Assembly: GCA_937958475.1 (NCBI GenBank)
Contig: CALFXR010000001.1
Location: forward strand, 57,380 to 121,379
DNA from: an uncultured Mesorhizobium sp.
GTDB lineage: Bacteria; Pseudomonadota; Alphaproteobacteria; Rhizobiales; Rhizobiaceae
Reading direction: 5' to 3'
DNA length: 64,000 bases
Shown: positions 11,020-19,492 of the stretch, piece by piece
How the letters are laid out: each line of letters starts with the position of its first letter
Numbering within the stretch: position 1 is the first letter of the stretch
Translations under genes and position numbers: made by a program
Notes under the pieces: generated by a model
Database searches by the model: none
What the model was told of the DNA's origin: nothing
The model's input: only the letters and a program-made list of their open reading frames with translations

Positions 11020-11429
11020 CAGATTCCCCAGATGCGCGGTTCGGCGAATTCGAGCGAATTGCCGGAGGGGTCGCGGAAGTAGATCGAGCGGCCGCCGTTC
11101 GGCCATTCGATCTCGGCCTCGATCGCGACCGCCGAAGCGGCGAGGCGATCCCGCCACGCGTCGATCTCCGCGGACGTCGCCGCGAAGCACAGATGGCCGG
11201 GGCCGGTGGTGCCGTGCGGCGGCACGGGAAACCGCGCGCCGGCCGCCGGCGGGACCGTCGTCGCCTCGGCGACGAAGAGCAAAAGCACGCCGTCGCCACA
11301 GCGAAAGAAGACATGGCGGCCCGGCACCTTGGCGATGACGGCGAGCCCGAGCAGTTCGCGGTAGAAACGCTCGGCGGCTTCGAGGTCGTCGACGTAGAGC
11401 GCGGATTCGAGGATCGCAGATGGTGTCAT
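11019..11429 (-). CDS. VOC (glyoxalase/bleomycin resistance/dioxygenase) family protein
   Basis: This 136-residue single-domain protein has the beta-alpha-beta-beta-beta modules of the vicinal oxygen chelate fold: an N-terminal ALYVDDLEAAERFYREL stretch and a C-terminal IYFRDPSGNSLEF. Candidate metal ligands are His in GPGHLCF and Glu in LEFAEP. It is translationally coupled to rdgB by a one-base overlap. VOC proteins cover isomerases, dioxygenases and resistance proteins, and the sequence alone does not show which activity this one has. Confidence 0.85.
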   Translation of the reverse strand: MTPSAILESALYVDDLEAAERFYRELLGLAVIAKVPGRHVFFRCGDGVLLLFVAEATTVPPAAGARFPVPPHGTTGPGHLCFAATSAEIDAWRDRLAASAVAIEAEIEWPNGGRSIYFRDPSGNSLEFAEPRIWGI

Positions 11430-11472
11430 GGCATTCGCCTCGCCGAGGCCCGTCCGCCCGCGGGCCGGAACC

Positions 11473-12189
11473 TCATCCCACTGCCATCTGCTGCAGGTCG
11501 ACCAGCCGGGCGATGCCTTTGCGCGCCAGTGCCATCAGCGCGGCGAACTGCTCCTCGCTGAAGGGCTCACCCTCGGCCGTGCCCTGGATCTCGACGATGC
11601 CGCCCTTGCCGGTCATGACGAAGTTCGCGTCGGTGGCGGCCGCCGAATCCTCCGGATAGTCGAGATCGATGACGGGGATGCCTTCGTAGATGCCGCAGGA
11701 GATGGCGGCGACGTGGTCCTTCAGAACCTTGCCGAGGTTGATCATGCTGCGCGCTTCCATCCAGCGCAGGCAGTCGTGGAGCGCGATCCAGCCGCCGGTG
11801 ATCGAGGCGGTGCGCGTGCCGCCGTCGGCCTGGATGACGTCGCAGTCGACGGTGATCTGCCGTTCGCCGAGTGCCTGGAGATCGACGACGGCGCGCAGCG
11901 ACCGGCCGATCAGGCGCTGGATCTCCAGCGTTCGGCCACCCTGCTTGCCGGTCGAGGCTTCGCGGCGCATGCGGTCGCCGGTCGAGCGCGGCAGCATGCC
12001 GTATTCCGCCGTCACCCAGCCCTTGCCGCCGTTGCGCAGCCAGGCCGGCACCTTCTCCTCGAGGCTCGCCGTGCACAGCACGTGGGTGTCGCCGAACTTG
12101 ACCAGGCAGGAGCCTTCCGCGTGCTTCGACACGCCGCGCTCGAAGGAGATGGCGCGCATTTCGTCGAACTGGCGCTTGGAAGGCCGCAT
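11473..12189 (-). CDS. rph: Ribonuclease PH
   Basis: RNase PH is a phosphorolytic 3'-5' exoribonuclease that trims tRNA 3' ends. The 238-residue protein starts MRPSKRQFDEMR and contains the signature stretches TASLEEKVP, TAEYGMLPRST, the RNA-binding Arg-rich RRE segment and DCDVIQADGGTRTASITG. The ATG at 12189 follows GAAAGGGA by a suitable distance. It is divergent from hrcA, the usual alphaproteobacterial arrangement in which heat-shock regulation and RNA maturation genes share an intergenic region. Confidence 0.96.
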   Translation of the reverse strand: MRPSKRQFDEMRAISFERGVSKHAEGSCLVKFGDTHVLCTASLEEKVPAWLRNGGKGWVTAEYGMLPRSTGDRMRREASTGKQGGRTLEIQRLIGRSLRAVVDLQALGERQITVDCDVIQADGGTRTASITGGWIALHDCLRWMEARSMINLGKVLKDHVAAISCGIYEGIPVIDLDYPEDSAAATDANFVMTGKGGIVEIQGTAEGEPFSEEQFAALMALARKGIARLVDLQQMAVG

Positions 12190-12283
12190 GATGGTCCCTT
12201 TCGGATGCCGCAAATCGTGGCGGCTTGTACCGTCACCGGCGCGGCGGTGCAAAGGAAAAGGGCGGTCGCCGCGGCGGCGGACG

Positions 12284-12311
12284 TTGTGTTCCGCGCGGGC
12301 CATTCTATATC
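12284..12311 (+). promoter_or_regulatory. Candidate hrcA promoter
   Basis: TTGTGT (12284-12289) and TATATC (12306-12311) are separated by 16 bp in the rph-hrcA divergent region. The predicted transcription start lies within a few bases of the possible hrcA start codons at 12321 and 12333. The message would therefore be leaderless or nearly so, which agrees with the lack of a ribosome-binding site there. No CIRCE inverted repeat was seen. Confidence 0.35.
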
Positions 12312-12320
12312 AGTGCTTCC

Positions 12321-13403
12321 ATGGGTCCGCCGATGACGAAACCGGTCACTGACCAGACGCTGCAGTCGCTCGATTCGCGCTCGCGCGAGATCTTCCGGCA
12401 AATCGTCGATTCCTACCTGAAGGACGGCGACCCGGTCGGCTCGCGCAACCTGTCGCGGCTGCTGCCGCAGTCGCTGTCGCCGGCGACCGTGCGCAACGTG
12501 ATGAGCGACCTCGAGCAGCTCGGCCTGATCTACGCGCCGCACATCTCGGCCGGCCGGCTGCCGACGCAGAAGGGCCTGCGCTTCTTCGTCGACGCCTTCA
12601 TGGAGATCGGCGACCTGGCCGACGACGAGCGTCGGGTGATCGAGGCTCAGGTCAAGGCCTCGGGCAGCGCATCGTCGCTCGAGCACATGCTGACCGAAGC
12701 GAGCCAGATGCTGTCAGGCCTGTCGCGCGGCGCGGGGCTGGTGGTCGCGGCCAAGACCGAGACGGCGCTGAAGCACATCGAGTTCATCCAGCTCGAACCG
12801 ACCAAGGCGCTCGCCGTGCTCGTCTCGCAGGCGGGCGACGTGGAGAACCGCGTCCTCGACCTGCCCGCAGGCGTCACCGCCTCGCAGTTGCACGAAGCGT
12901 CGAACTTCCTCAACGCGCATATCCGCGGCCGCACGCTGGCCGAGGCGCGCACGGAGATCGCGCGCCTGAAGATCGAGACGCAGACCGCGCTCGACTCTCT
13001 GTCGCGCGACCTCGTGCAGAGGGGGCTGGCCGTATGGGCCGGCGACTCAGTCGGCGCCGCCGCGCGGCTGATCGTGCGCGGCCGCGCCAACCTGCTCGAA
13101 AACGTCACCGCCCGGGCCGACATCGACCTCCTCAGGCACCTGTTCGAGGATCTCGAGAACCAGGACGGGCTGTTGCAGTTGCTCGACCTGGCCGAACAGG
13201 GGTCGGGCGTGCGCATCTTCATCGGCTCGGAGAACAAGCTGTTCTCGCTTTCGGGATCCTCGCTGGTGGTGGCTCCCTATCGCGACGCCGACGCGCGCAT
13301 CGTCGGCGCGCTCGGCGTCATCGGGCCGACCAGGCTGAACTACGCCCGCATCGTGCCGATGGTCGACTATACGGCGCAGCTGATCAGCCGGATGCTTCGT
13401 TGA
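12321..13403 (+). CDS. hrcA: Heat-inducible transcription repressor HrcA
   Basis: HrcA represses class I heat-shock genes by binding CIRCE elements with help from GroE. The protein is about 360 residues and contains an N-terminal winged helix (SREIFRQIVDSYL, SPATVRNVMSDLE, ISAGRLPTQKGLRFFVD), a GAF-like middle region and the C-terminal dimerisation domain. Possible starts are 12321 (MGPPMTK) and 12333 (MTKPVTD); neither has a clear ribosome-binding site. It is followed 92 bp later by grpE. No CIRCE copy was found in this window, so its targets must lie elsewhere. Confidence 0.95.
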   Translation: MGPPMTKPVTDQTLQSLDSRSREIFRQIVDSYLKDGDPVGSRNLSRLLPQSLSPATVRNVMSDLEQLGLIYAPHISAGRLPTQKGLRFFVDAFMEIGDLADDERRVIEAQVKASGSASSLEHMLTEASQMLSGLSRGAGLVVAAKTETALKHIEFIQLEPTKALAVLVSQAGDVENRVLDLPAGVTASQLHEASNFLNAHIRGRTLAEARTEIARLKIETQTALDSLSRDLVQRGLAVWAGDSVGAAARLIVRGRANLLENVTARADIDLLRHLFEDLENQDGLLQLLDLAEQGSGVRIFIGSENKLFSLSGSSLVVAPYRDADARIVGALGVIGPTRLNYARIVPMVDYTAQLISRMLR

Positions 13404-13495
13404 CCGCGGAAGCATCTCCCGACCCTTGATTTTTGGCACCCGAACCTCGATATCGGGCGCAACTTCCGACCAAACGGACATGACGGGAAACGGCG

Positions 13496-14092
13496 ATGAG
13501 CGACCAGGCGAAAGAAGAACGCGCGCCCGAGGAGACGATCGACGACAATGCAGCGGCCCCGGCCGACGATGTGGGCGGCGACTACGAGGTCGTCGTCAGG
13601 TTGATGAAGGAAAACGAGGAACTGAAGGACCGTGCATTGCGCGCGGCGGCCGAGATGGAGAACCTGCGCCGCCGTACCGCGCGCGAGCTCCAGGACGCCC
13701 GTGCCTATGCGATGGCGAATTTCGCCCGTGACATGCTGTCGGTCTCCGACAATCTCCGGCGCGCCCTCGACGCGATCCCCGAGGAGGCGAAGGCCGCCGG
13801 CGATGCCGGCTTCACGGCGCTGATCGAAGGCGTCGAACTCACCGAGCGCTCCATGCTCGGCGCGCTGGAACGCCACGGGGTGAAGAAGCTGACCCCGGAA
13901 GGCGAGAAGTTCGACCCGAACTTCCACCAGGCGATGTTCGAGGTGCCCAATCCGGACATCCCGGCGAACACGGTGGTCCAGGTCGTGCAGCCGGGCTACT
14001 CGATCGGCGAACGCGTGCTGCGGCCGGCCATGGTCGGCGTCTCCAGGGGCGGCCCGGCGCGGACCGCCGATGCGGGGCCGGCAGGCGCCTAG
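13496..14092 (+). CDS. grpE: Nucleotide exchange factor GrpE
   Basis: GrpE releases ADP from DnaK. The 198-residue protein has the usual acidic disordered N-terminus, a coiled-coil stretch (about residues 40-75, including MENLRRRTARE), and the conserved beta-domain with HGVKKLTPEGEKFDPNFHQAM and VQPGYSIGERVLRPAMVGVS. It follows hrcA in the same direction, the standard hrcA-grpE heat-shock unit. A hairpin at 14104-14128 follows the gene but lacks a T-run. Confidence 0.96.
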   Translation: MSDQAKEERAPEETIDDNAAAPADDVGGDYEVVVRLMKENEELKDRALRAAAEMENLRRRTARELQDARAYAMANFARDMLSVSDNLRRALDAIPEEAKAAGDAGFTALIEGVELTERSMLGALERHGVKKLTPEGEKFDPNFHQAMFEVPNPDIPANTVVQVVQPGYSIGERVLRPAMVGVSRGGPARTADAGPAGA

Positions 14093-14138
14093 GCGGAGCT
14101 TAGGCCCGTCGCCTTTGGGTGGACGGGCACCCCATCCG

Positions 14139-14636
14139 ATGCGGCTGACGGTCACCTACATGGAAATGACGGCGCCGCCGTCGTCTCCCCCGCGACCATC
14201 GCCGGACGGGACCTTGTCGTTCGCGCGGGAATCCCTGCCGCGCGAAGCATACGTCGCGCTCTACTCGGCGATCGGCGCACCGCTGCAGTGGGACTCGCGC
14301 CTGCGGATGCCGGCTGCGGCGCTCGAAGCCTCGCTGACGCGACCGTCGAACCATTGCTACGTTCTGCGCCGGGACGGCGATCCGGTCGGACTGGCCGAGT
14401 TCATCGGCGTCGGTCGACCCGATGTCGAACTCCTCCATTTCGGGCTCGTCGCGGGGGCGCAAGGCGGCGGCCGTGGCGGCTACTTCCTCGACCGCGCCCT
14501 GCGCGCCGTCTGGTCGCATGCGCCGGCGCGCATCTGGCTGCACACCGACACCAACGACAGCGCGGCCGCTATACCGGCTTACCTCAAGGCGGGATTCAGG
14601 CCCTATCTGACCAGGGAAGAAGACTTCCCCGACTGA
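14139..14636 (+). CDS. GNAT family N-acetyltransferase
   Basis: This 165-residue protein has the GNAT core: a substrate-side strand (GLAEFIGVGRPDVELLHFGL), the acetyl-CoA loop region AQGGGRGGYFLDRAL (motif A, Q/RxxGxG/A) and a C-terminal NDSAAAIPAYLKAGFRP typical of motif B. Starts at 14139, 14160 and 14166 are all in frame and none has a convincing ribosome-binding site, so the true start is uncertain. The acceptor substrate is unknown. Confidence 0.8.
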   Translation: MRLTVTYMEMTAPPSSPPRPSPDGTLSFARESLPREAYVALYSAIGAPLQWDSRLRMPAAALEASLTRPSNHCYVLRRDGDPVGLAEFIGVGRPDVELLHFGLVAGAQGGGRGGYFLDRALRAVWSHAPARIWLHTDTNDSAAAIPAYLKAGFRPYLTREEDFPD

Positions 14637-14699
14637 GCGGCGGCTTGCGATCCTATCGCCCGGCCCGGCATTCCATTATCGCTGAAACGGGAGGCCGCC

Positions 14700-15332
14700 A
14701 TGAACCCGATCCTCTATCTCGACTATGCCGGCGTGGCAGTGTTTGCCGCCACCGGGGCGCTGTCGGCTTCGCGCAAGCAGCTCGACATCATCGGCTTCCT
14801 GTTCCTCGCCGGCGTCACCGGCATCGGCGGCGGCACCTTCCGCGACCTGATTCTCGGCGTGCCGGTGTTCTGGGTGGTGCACCCGGCCTATGTCATCATC
14901 TGCGCAGCGGCGGCGGTGGTGGTGTTCTTCACCGCGCATCTGGTCGAATCCCGCTACAGGCTGCTGCTCTGGCTCGACGCCGTCGGCCTGTCGGCCTATT
15001 GCGTGCTCGGCGCGGCGAAAGGGCTTGCCGCCACCGGATCGCCGACGGTCGCGGTGGTGACGGGCATGCTGACGGCGACGTTCGGCGGCATCCTGCGCGA
15101 CCTGCTCGCCGGGGAACCCTCGGTGCTGCTGCGGCCGGAGATCTACGTGACGGCGGCGATGGCGGGTGCCGCAGTCTACACCGCGGCGACGCTTGCGGGC
15201 TTCCCGCTGCTCGCCGCCGCCCTGATCGCCGCTGCCACGGCCTTCACCGTGCGCGGCGGCGCGCTGAAATACGGCTGGACCTTTCCGCCGTACCGCAGCC
15301 GGCCCGGGCGCCGGCCGGAAGACATACCGTGA
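14700..15332 (+). CDS. Trimeric intracellular cation channel-like membrane protein (UPF0126)
   Basis: This 210-residue inner-membrane protein has about seven hydrophobic segments. It is built from two homologous halves, each with a glycine-rich signature: GIGGGTFRDLILG near residue 40 and FGGILRDLLAG near residue 125. This internal duplication is the hallmark of the bacterial TRIC/YicG family, whose characterised members are potassium- or glycine-permeable channels. It has no operon partner. Confidence 0.88.
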   Translation: MNPILYLDYAGVAVFAATGALSASRKQLDIIGFLFLAGVTGIGGGTFRDLILGVPVFWVVHPAYVIICAAAAVVVFFTAHLVESRYRLLLWLDAVGLSAYCVLGAAKGLAATGSPTVAVVTGMLTATFGGILRDLLAGEPSVLLRPEIYVTAAMAGAAVYTAATLAGFPLLAAALIAAATAFTVRGGALKYGWTFPPYRSRPGRRPEDIP

Positions 15333-15383
15333 GCGTGATCGCCGGACCTCGATCGCGGCGATCCGAGGGTATTTTCGCGACGC

Positions 15384-16376
15384 TCAGAGCAGGCCGGCCT
15401 GCTCGGCCTCGGCGCGCAGGTTCTTGTGCGGGCGGGGGCCGATCTGCTGGATGACGAGGCCCGCCGCCAGCGAACCGAGGTCGCCGCATTCCTTCAGGCT
15501 GCGGCCCGTCGTGTAGCCGAACAGGAAGCCCGCGGCGTAGAGGTCGCCGGCTCCGGTCGTGTCGACCAGTCGCTCGATCTCGATCGCCTCGATCTCGACC
15601 GTCTCGTCGCCGCGCACGATGATCGATCCCTCCTCAGATCGCGTCACCGCCGCGAGCCGGCAATCCTTGCGGATCGCTTCGAGCGCCGTGTCGAAGGACG
15701 AGGTCTGGTAGAGCGACTTCAGCTCGTGGGCGTTGGCGAAGACGATGTCGACGGTGCCGGATCGCATCAGGTCGAGGAACTCGTCGCGATAGCGGTCGAC
15801 GCAGAACGGGTCGGAAAGGGTCATGGAGACCTCGCGGCCGGCGGCGTGCGCGTGCTTTGCCGTCAGCCGGATCGCCTCCTTGGCGCGCGGCGGATCCCAG
15901 AGGTAGCCCTCGAAATAGGTGACCTTGGCGCCGGCGGCCTTGTCGGCCTCGACGTCTTCCGGCCCGAGCTCGACGCAGGCGCCGAGATAGGTGTTCATCG
16001 AGCGCTCGCCGTCGGGCGTGACGAAGATCATCGAACGCGCGGTCGGCGGTGTGCCGTCGAGCGGCCTGGTGTCGAAGGCGACGCCCTGGGCGCGGATGTC
16101 GTGGGTGTAGATGGCGCCGAGCGGATCGCGCGAGACCTTGCCGAAGAAGGCGGCGCGCCCGCCGAAGCTCGCGACGCCGGCGGCGGTGTTGCCGGCCGAG
16201 CCGCCGGACGCCTCGATGGCCGGGCCCATGCGCGAATAGAGCAGTTCGGCCCGCTCGGTGTCGATCAGGTTCATCGCACCCTTGATGATGCCGTTCGCCT
16301 CGAGGAACGCCTCGTCGCATTGCGCGATGATGTCGACAATGGCGTTGCCGATGCAGAGCACGTCGTATGCGGCCAT
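15384..16376 (-). CDS. Adenosine kinase (PfkB family)
   Basis: This 330-residue sugar/nucleoside kinase probably converts adenosine to AMP in purine salvage. PfkB signatures are visible: GGSAGNTAAGVASFGG in the N-terminal third and DTTGAGDLYAAGF, containing the catalytic Asp, near the C-terminus. The start MAAYDVLCIGNAIVDI matches rhizobial adenosine kinases. The ATG at 16376 is preceded by GGAGAG, whereas longer in-frame starts lack a ribosome-binding site. Specificity within PfkB is inferred from overall resemblance. It is divergent from the EI24-domain gene. Confidence 0.87.
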   Translation of the reverse strand: MAAYDVLCIGNAIVDIIAQCDEAFLEANGIIKGAMNLIDTERAELLYSRMGPAIEASGGSAGNTAAGVASFGGRAAFFGKVSRDPLGAIYTHDIRAQGVAFDTRPLDGTPPTARSMIFVTPDGERSMNTYLGACVELGPEDVEADKAAGAKVTYFEGYLWDPPRAKEAIRLTAKHAHAAGREVSMTLSDPFCVDRYRDEFLDLMRSGTVDIVFANAHELKSLYQTSSFDTALEAIRKDCRLAAVTRSEEGSIIVRGDETVEIEAIEIERLVDTTGAGDLYAAGFLFGYTTGRSLKECGDLGSLAAGLVIQQIGPRPHKNLRAEAEQAGLL

Positions 16377-16527
16377 CAAGCTCTCCGATGGGGTCCTGGA
16401 TTCGTTGCTATCTGCCACGAGCGGGCGCACGTGGTCCAGCTTTCTCGTCGCCAACCGGACGAACGTCGCATGACCTTGCGGCCGGGCGTCGCCCCGCCTA
16501 TCTCGTTGCGGCAAGGAGAGACTTTAC

Positions 16528-17256
16528 GTGATCATCGAAGCCGCCGGCGCCGCGCTGTCCCGCCTTTTCTCGGCCGAGTTCCGCGCCGTCCTGTTGAAGT
16601 CGCTCGGGTTGACGCTGCTCCTGCTGGTCGGCGCGTGGTTCGGCCTGAAGGAAGTATTCGACTGGCTGGCGCTGCCATGGATCGACGCGCTGCTGCCGGG
16701 GTTCCCGTCATGGGCCGGCTGGCTGACGCTGGTGGCGGCCGTCTTCGCCGGGATCGGGCTCGCCGTCGGCCTGGCGCTGCTCGTCTCGCCGGTGACGGCG
16801 CTTGTCGCCGGCATCTTCCTCGACGACATCGCCGAAGTGGTCGAGCGCACGGATTATCCGCAGGATCCGCCCGGGCGTGCCCTGCCGGCGCTGACGGCCT
16901 TCATGCTGTCACTGAAGTTCCTCGGCGTCGTCGTCCTCGGCAACCTCGTCGCGCTGATCCTGCTGCTGGTGCCCGGCGTCAACATCGCCGCCTTCTTCCT
17001 CGTCAACGGCTACCTGCTCGGCCGCGAGTTCTTCGAGTTCGCGGCGATGCGCTTCCGCACGGAAGCCGAGGCGAAGGCGATGCGTCGGCGCAATGCCGTG
17101 ACCGTCTTCCTCGGCGGCCTCGTGATCGCCGGCTTCCTGGCGCTGCCGCTGGTCAACCTGCTGACACCGCTGTTCGCCGCGGCGATGATGGTGCACCTGC
17201 ACAAGTTGGTCGCGCGCGCCGAGACTGGCGGTCGGCCCGCCCCGGCGCGATACTGA
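16528..17256 (+). CDS. EI24/CysZ-like integral membrane protein
   Basis: This 242-residue membrane protein resembles the EI24 domain family, to which the sulfate permease CysZ belongs. It has four to six hydrophobic segments and the family-typical patch FFLVNGYLLGREFFEFAAMR around residues 150-170. It starts with GTG at 16528, preceded by AAGGAG. CysZ-type sulfate uptake is possible, but the family is broad and no cysteine-biosynthesis gene is adjacent, so transport specificity is not assigned. Confidence 0.82.
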   Translation: MIIEAAGAALSRLFSAEFRAVLLKSLGLTLLLLVGAWFGLKEVFDWLALPWIDALLPGFPSWAGWLTLVAAVFAGIGLAVGLALLVSPVTALVAGIFLDDIAEVVERTDYPQDPPGRALPALTAFMLSLKFLGVVVLGNLVALILLLVPGVNIAAFFLVNGYLLGREFFEFAAMRFRTEAEAKAMRRRNAVTVFLGGLVIAGFLALPLVNLLTPLFAAAMMVHLHKLVARAETGGRPAPARY

Positions 17257-17285
17257 AGATCTCACCCGAAAGGACGGGGCAGCCG

Positions 17286-17501
17286 ATGTCGAAGTCCATC
17301 CTGAACCGGGAATGGCACGCCACCCACCGCATGCCGGCCAACGCCACGCTCGACCAGCGGCTCGCCTGGCATGCCGGCCACGCCGCGAACTGCGCCTGCC
17401 GCGAGATGCCGGCCTCGATCCGCGCAGAACTGGAACGGCGCGGCATGATGCCGGCGAAGCTTGCAATGCCGGCCATCAAGACCTCGCCCGCGAAGAGCTG
17501 A
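17286..17501 (+). CDS. Small conserved hypothetical protein (71 aa)
   Basis: No family name is assigned. The 71-residue frame begins MSKSILNREWHATHRMP and is rich in Ala, His and Met. It has two close cysteines (NCACRE) and no membrane segment. An AAAGGA ribosome-binding site precedes the ATG at 17286. It lies 29 bp after the EI24 gene and may be cotranscribed with it. Confidence 0.65.
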   Translation: MSKSILNREWHATHRMPANATLDQRLAWHAGHAANCACREMPASIRAELERRGMMPAKLAMPAIKTSPAKS

Positions 17502-17568
17502 CGTCCAGGCATTTCCGGCTTTCCCGCCGGCGCCGCATCCCGGGTCATCGCCGAGTCGCACGCCTATC

Positions 17569-17600
17569 TTGACAGTGTAAAATAGTGAGCTATTTATATT
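17569..17600 (+). promoter_or_regulatory. Promoter with overlapping inverted repeat before the DUF2214 gene
   Basis: A consensus TTGACA (17569-17574) opens an AT-rich island that stands out from the surrounding GC-rich DNA. A perfect inverted repeat, AAATAG-TGAG-CTATTT (17580-17595), sits between it and a TATA-rich -10 region. This geometry suits a repressor operator. Confidence 0.5.
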
Positions 17601-17636
17601 TTTACGTCGTCAACATATGTCGTCGCGGAGGCCCCC

Positions 17637-18089
17637 ATGCATGCCGATCTCGCTTTGGCGATCATCCACCATCTGCTCGTCTTCGCGCTGTTCGGGCTGC
17701 TCGCGGCGGAAGCCGTGCTGCTCCGCCCCGGCCTTTCGGGGGAAAGGCTGGCGTTGCTCGCCAGGGTCGACGGCCTCTACGGCGGCGTCGCTGCGGCGAT
17801 CGTCATGGTCGGCATCGGCCGCGTGATCTGGGGCTTGAAGGGCTGGGAGTACTACGCCGGCTCCTGGAGCTTCTGGGCGAAGATGACCGCCTTTGCCGCC
17901 GTTGGCATCGCCTCGATCCCGCCTACGCTGCGCATCCTCGCCTGGCGGCGGGCGGCAAGGCTCGACGCCGGCCATGTGGTGCCCGAAGCGGAGATCGCGA
18001 GCACGCGCCGCGTGGTGACGGCCGAAATCGCCCTGTTCACGCTCGTCCTCGCCTTCGCCGCGACGATGGCGCGCGGCATCGGCACATAA
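17637..18089 (+). CDS. DUF2214 family membrane protein
   Basis: This 150-residue protein has four hydrophobic helices and the DUF2214 pattern: an N-terminal helix with HHLLVFALFG, a central GRVIWGLKGWEYYAGS and a final helix with EIALFTLVLAFAATMARG. It is predicted to be an inner-membrane protein of unknown function. It is preceded by an AT-rich promoter with an inverted repeat, so it may be regulated. It is convergent with nth. Confidence 0.82.
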   Translation: MHADLALAIIHHLLVFALFGLLAAEAVLLRPGLSGERLALLARVDGLYGGVAAAIVMVGIGRVIWGLKGWEYYAGSWSFWAKMTAFAAVGIASIPPTLRILAWRRAARLDAGHVVPEAEIASTRRVVTAEIALFTLVLAFAATMARGIGT

Positions 18090-18101
18090 GGTGGCGGCGG
18101 G

Positions 18102-18893
18102 CTAGTCTCCGCCGACCGTGCCGTCCGCGGGCAGCGGCGCCAGTTCGACCAGCGGCGCGGGGATGGCGCTGGTCTTCTCGGCCGCCTTGCACAGGTCGGC
18201 GATGACGCAGGCCTGGCACTCGGGCTTGCGCGCCTTGCAGACATAGCGACCGTGCAGGATCAGCCAGTGATGCGCGTGGCGCAGGTATTCGTCGGGGATG
18301 ATACGCAGGAAGGCGGCCTCGACTTCGTCGGGTGTCTTGCCGGGAGCGAGGCCGAGCCGGTTGCCGATGCGGAAGACATGCGTGTCGACGGCGAGCGTCG
18401 GCTGGCCGAAGGCCATGTTGAGCACGACGTTCGCGGTCTTGCGGCCGACGCCCGGCAGTTTCGTCAGCGCGTTGCGGTCGGCGGGAACCTCGCCGCCGTG
18501 GTCGCGGATCAGCGCCTCCGACAGCGCCAGCACGTTCTTGGTCTTGTTGCGCCAGAGCCCGATCGTCTTGACGTAGTCGCCGAGCCGGACCTCGCCGAGC
18601 GCCAGCATCTTCTCGGGCGTGTCGGCGACGGCGAAGAGCGGCCGCGTCGCCTTGTTGACACCGGCGTCGGTCGCCTGTGCCGACAGAACCACGGCCACCA
18701 GCAGGGTGAAGGCGTTGACGTGCTCGAGTTCGCCCTTCGGCTCGGGCCGCTGGACGGCGAACCGGCGGAAGATCTCGCGCACCTCCGCCGCGCTGTAGCG
18801 CGGGCGCCGCGCCGTGGTGCGGAGGCGCGACGGGGCGTCGCGCCCGGCGGAAGCGGCGGTTCCGGCAGCTGATTTGCTCTTGGGCTTTTGCAT
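18102..18893 (-). CDS. nth: Endonuclease III
   Basis: This base-excision repair DNA glycosylase/AP lyase removes oxidised pyrimidines. The 263-residue protein has the helix-hairpin-helix LPGVGRKTANVVLN with the catalytic Lys, the AVDTHVFRIGNRLG segment with the catalytic Asp, and a C-terminal four-cysteine [4Fe-4S] loop spanning CKARKPECQACVIADLC. A basic N-terminal extension of about 30 residues precedes the catalytic domain. The ATG at 18893 has GAGGG upstream. Its start region overlaps the probable promoter of the divergent DUF2244 gene. Confidence 0.95.
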   Translation of the reverse strand: MQKPKSKSAAGTAASAGRDAPSRLRTTARRPRYSAAEVREIFRRFAVQRPEPKGELEHVNAFTLLVAVVLSAQATDAGVNKATRPLFAVADTPEKMLALGEVRLGDYVKTIGLWRNKTKNVLALSEALIRDHGGEVPADRNALTKLPGVGRKTANVVLNMAFGQPTLAVDTHVFRIGNRLGLAPGKTPDEVEAAFLRIIPDEYLRHAHHWLILHGRYVCKARKPECQACVIADLCKAAEKTSAIPAPLVELAPLPADGTVGGD

Positions 18894-18907
18894 CGGCCCT
18901 CTATAAT
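18880..18907 (+). promoter_or_regulatory. Candidate promoter of the DUF2244 gene (possibly leaderless)
   Basis: TTGGGC (18880-18885) and a perfect TATAAT (18902-18907) are 16 bp apart. The ATG is at 18916, so the predicted transcript starts within a base or two of the start codon. The -35 lies inside the first codons of nth. Confidence 0.45.
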
Positions 18908-18915
18908 CCTCGCCG

Positions 18916-19410
18916 ATGACCGAGACAAACGCCCTGCCGGATGCCGACGCGCCGATCTTCCGCGCCCTGCTAACGCCGTACCGGTCGCTCGGGCGCTCGG
19001 GTTTCATGGCCCTGATGGTGGCGTTGCTCGCCGTCTGGGCCGTCACCGGCGTGATCTTCCTGTCGCGCGGCGCCTGGCCGATCTTCGGCTTTTTCGGCCT
19101 CGACGTCCTGGCGATCTACATCGCCTTCCGCGTGAACTACCGGGCGGCACGGGCGCGCGAGGAGGTGTCGGTTTCGCGCATTGCGCTCGATATCCGCAAG
19201 ACGGCACCGTCGGGGCGCACCGAGGACCATCGCTTCAACCCGCTATGGGCACGTTTCAAAGTCGCCCGACACGAGGAGATCGGCATCACGCGGATGGCGG
19301 TGGAAGGCCAGGGCAAGGCAGTCGCCATCGGCAGCTTCCTCAATCCCGATGACCGCGAGAGCTTCGCCACGGCCTTCTCCCGTGCGCTGGCGACCGTCAA
19401 GGCGCGCTGA
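18916..19410 (+). CDS. DUF2244 domain-containing membrane protein
   Basis: This 164-residue protein has two adjacent transmembrane helices (about residues 28-72) followed by a soluble C-terminal domain with FNPLWARF and a final SRALA helix, the DUF2244 layout. The function is unknown; in alphaproteobacteria the family is often near nth, as here. It may be translated from a leaderless message. Confidence 0.82.
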   Translation: MTETNALPDADAPIFRALLTPYRSLGRSGFMALMVALLAVWAVTGVIFLSRGAWPIFGFFGLDVLAIYIAFRVNYRAARAREEVSVSRIALDIRKTAPSGRTEDHRFNPLWARFKVARHEEIGITRMAVEGQGKAVAIGSFLNPDDRESFATAFSRALATVKAR

Positions 19411-19492
19411 AGGGGCTGTACCGCTCGCGTCATGAATCGGGTGGCGCGGGGCGGCCGGCGGCGCGATAGTCGCGGCAAGGAGACAGACGACC

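Noticed and set aside
12190..13495. CIRCE element expected near hrcA-grpE
   Set aside because: No TTAGCACTC-N9-GAGTGCTAA or close variant was found in the promoter or between the genes.
14104..14128. Hairpin after grpE as an intrinsic terminator
   Set aside because: The 7-bp stem lacks any T-run on either strand.
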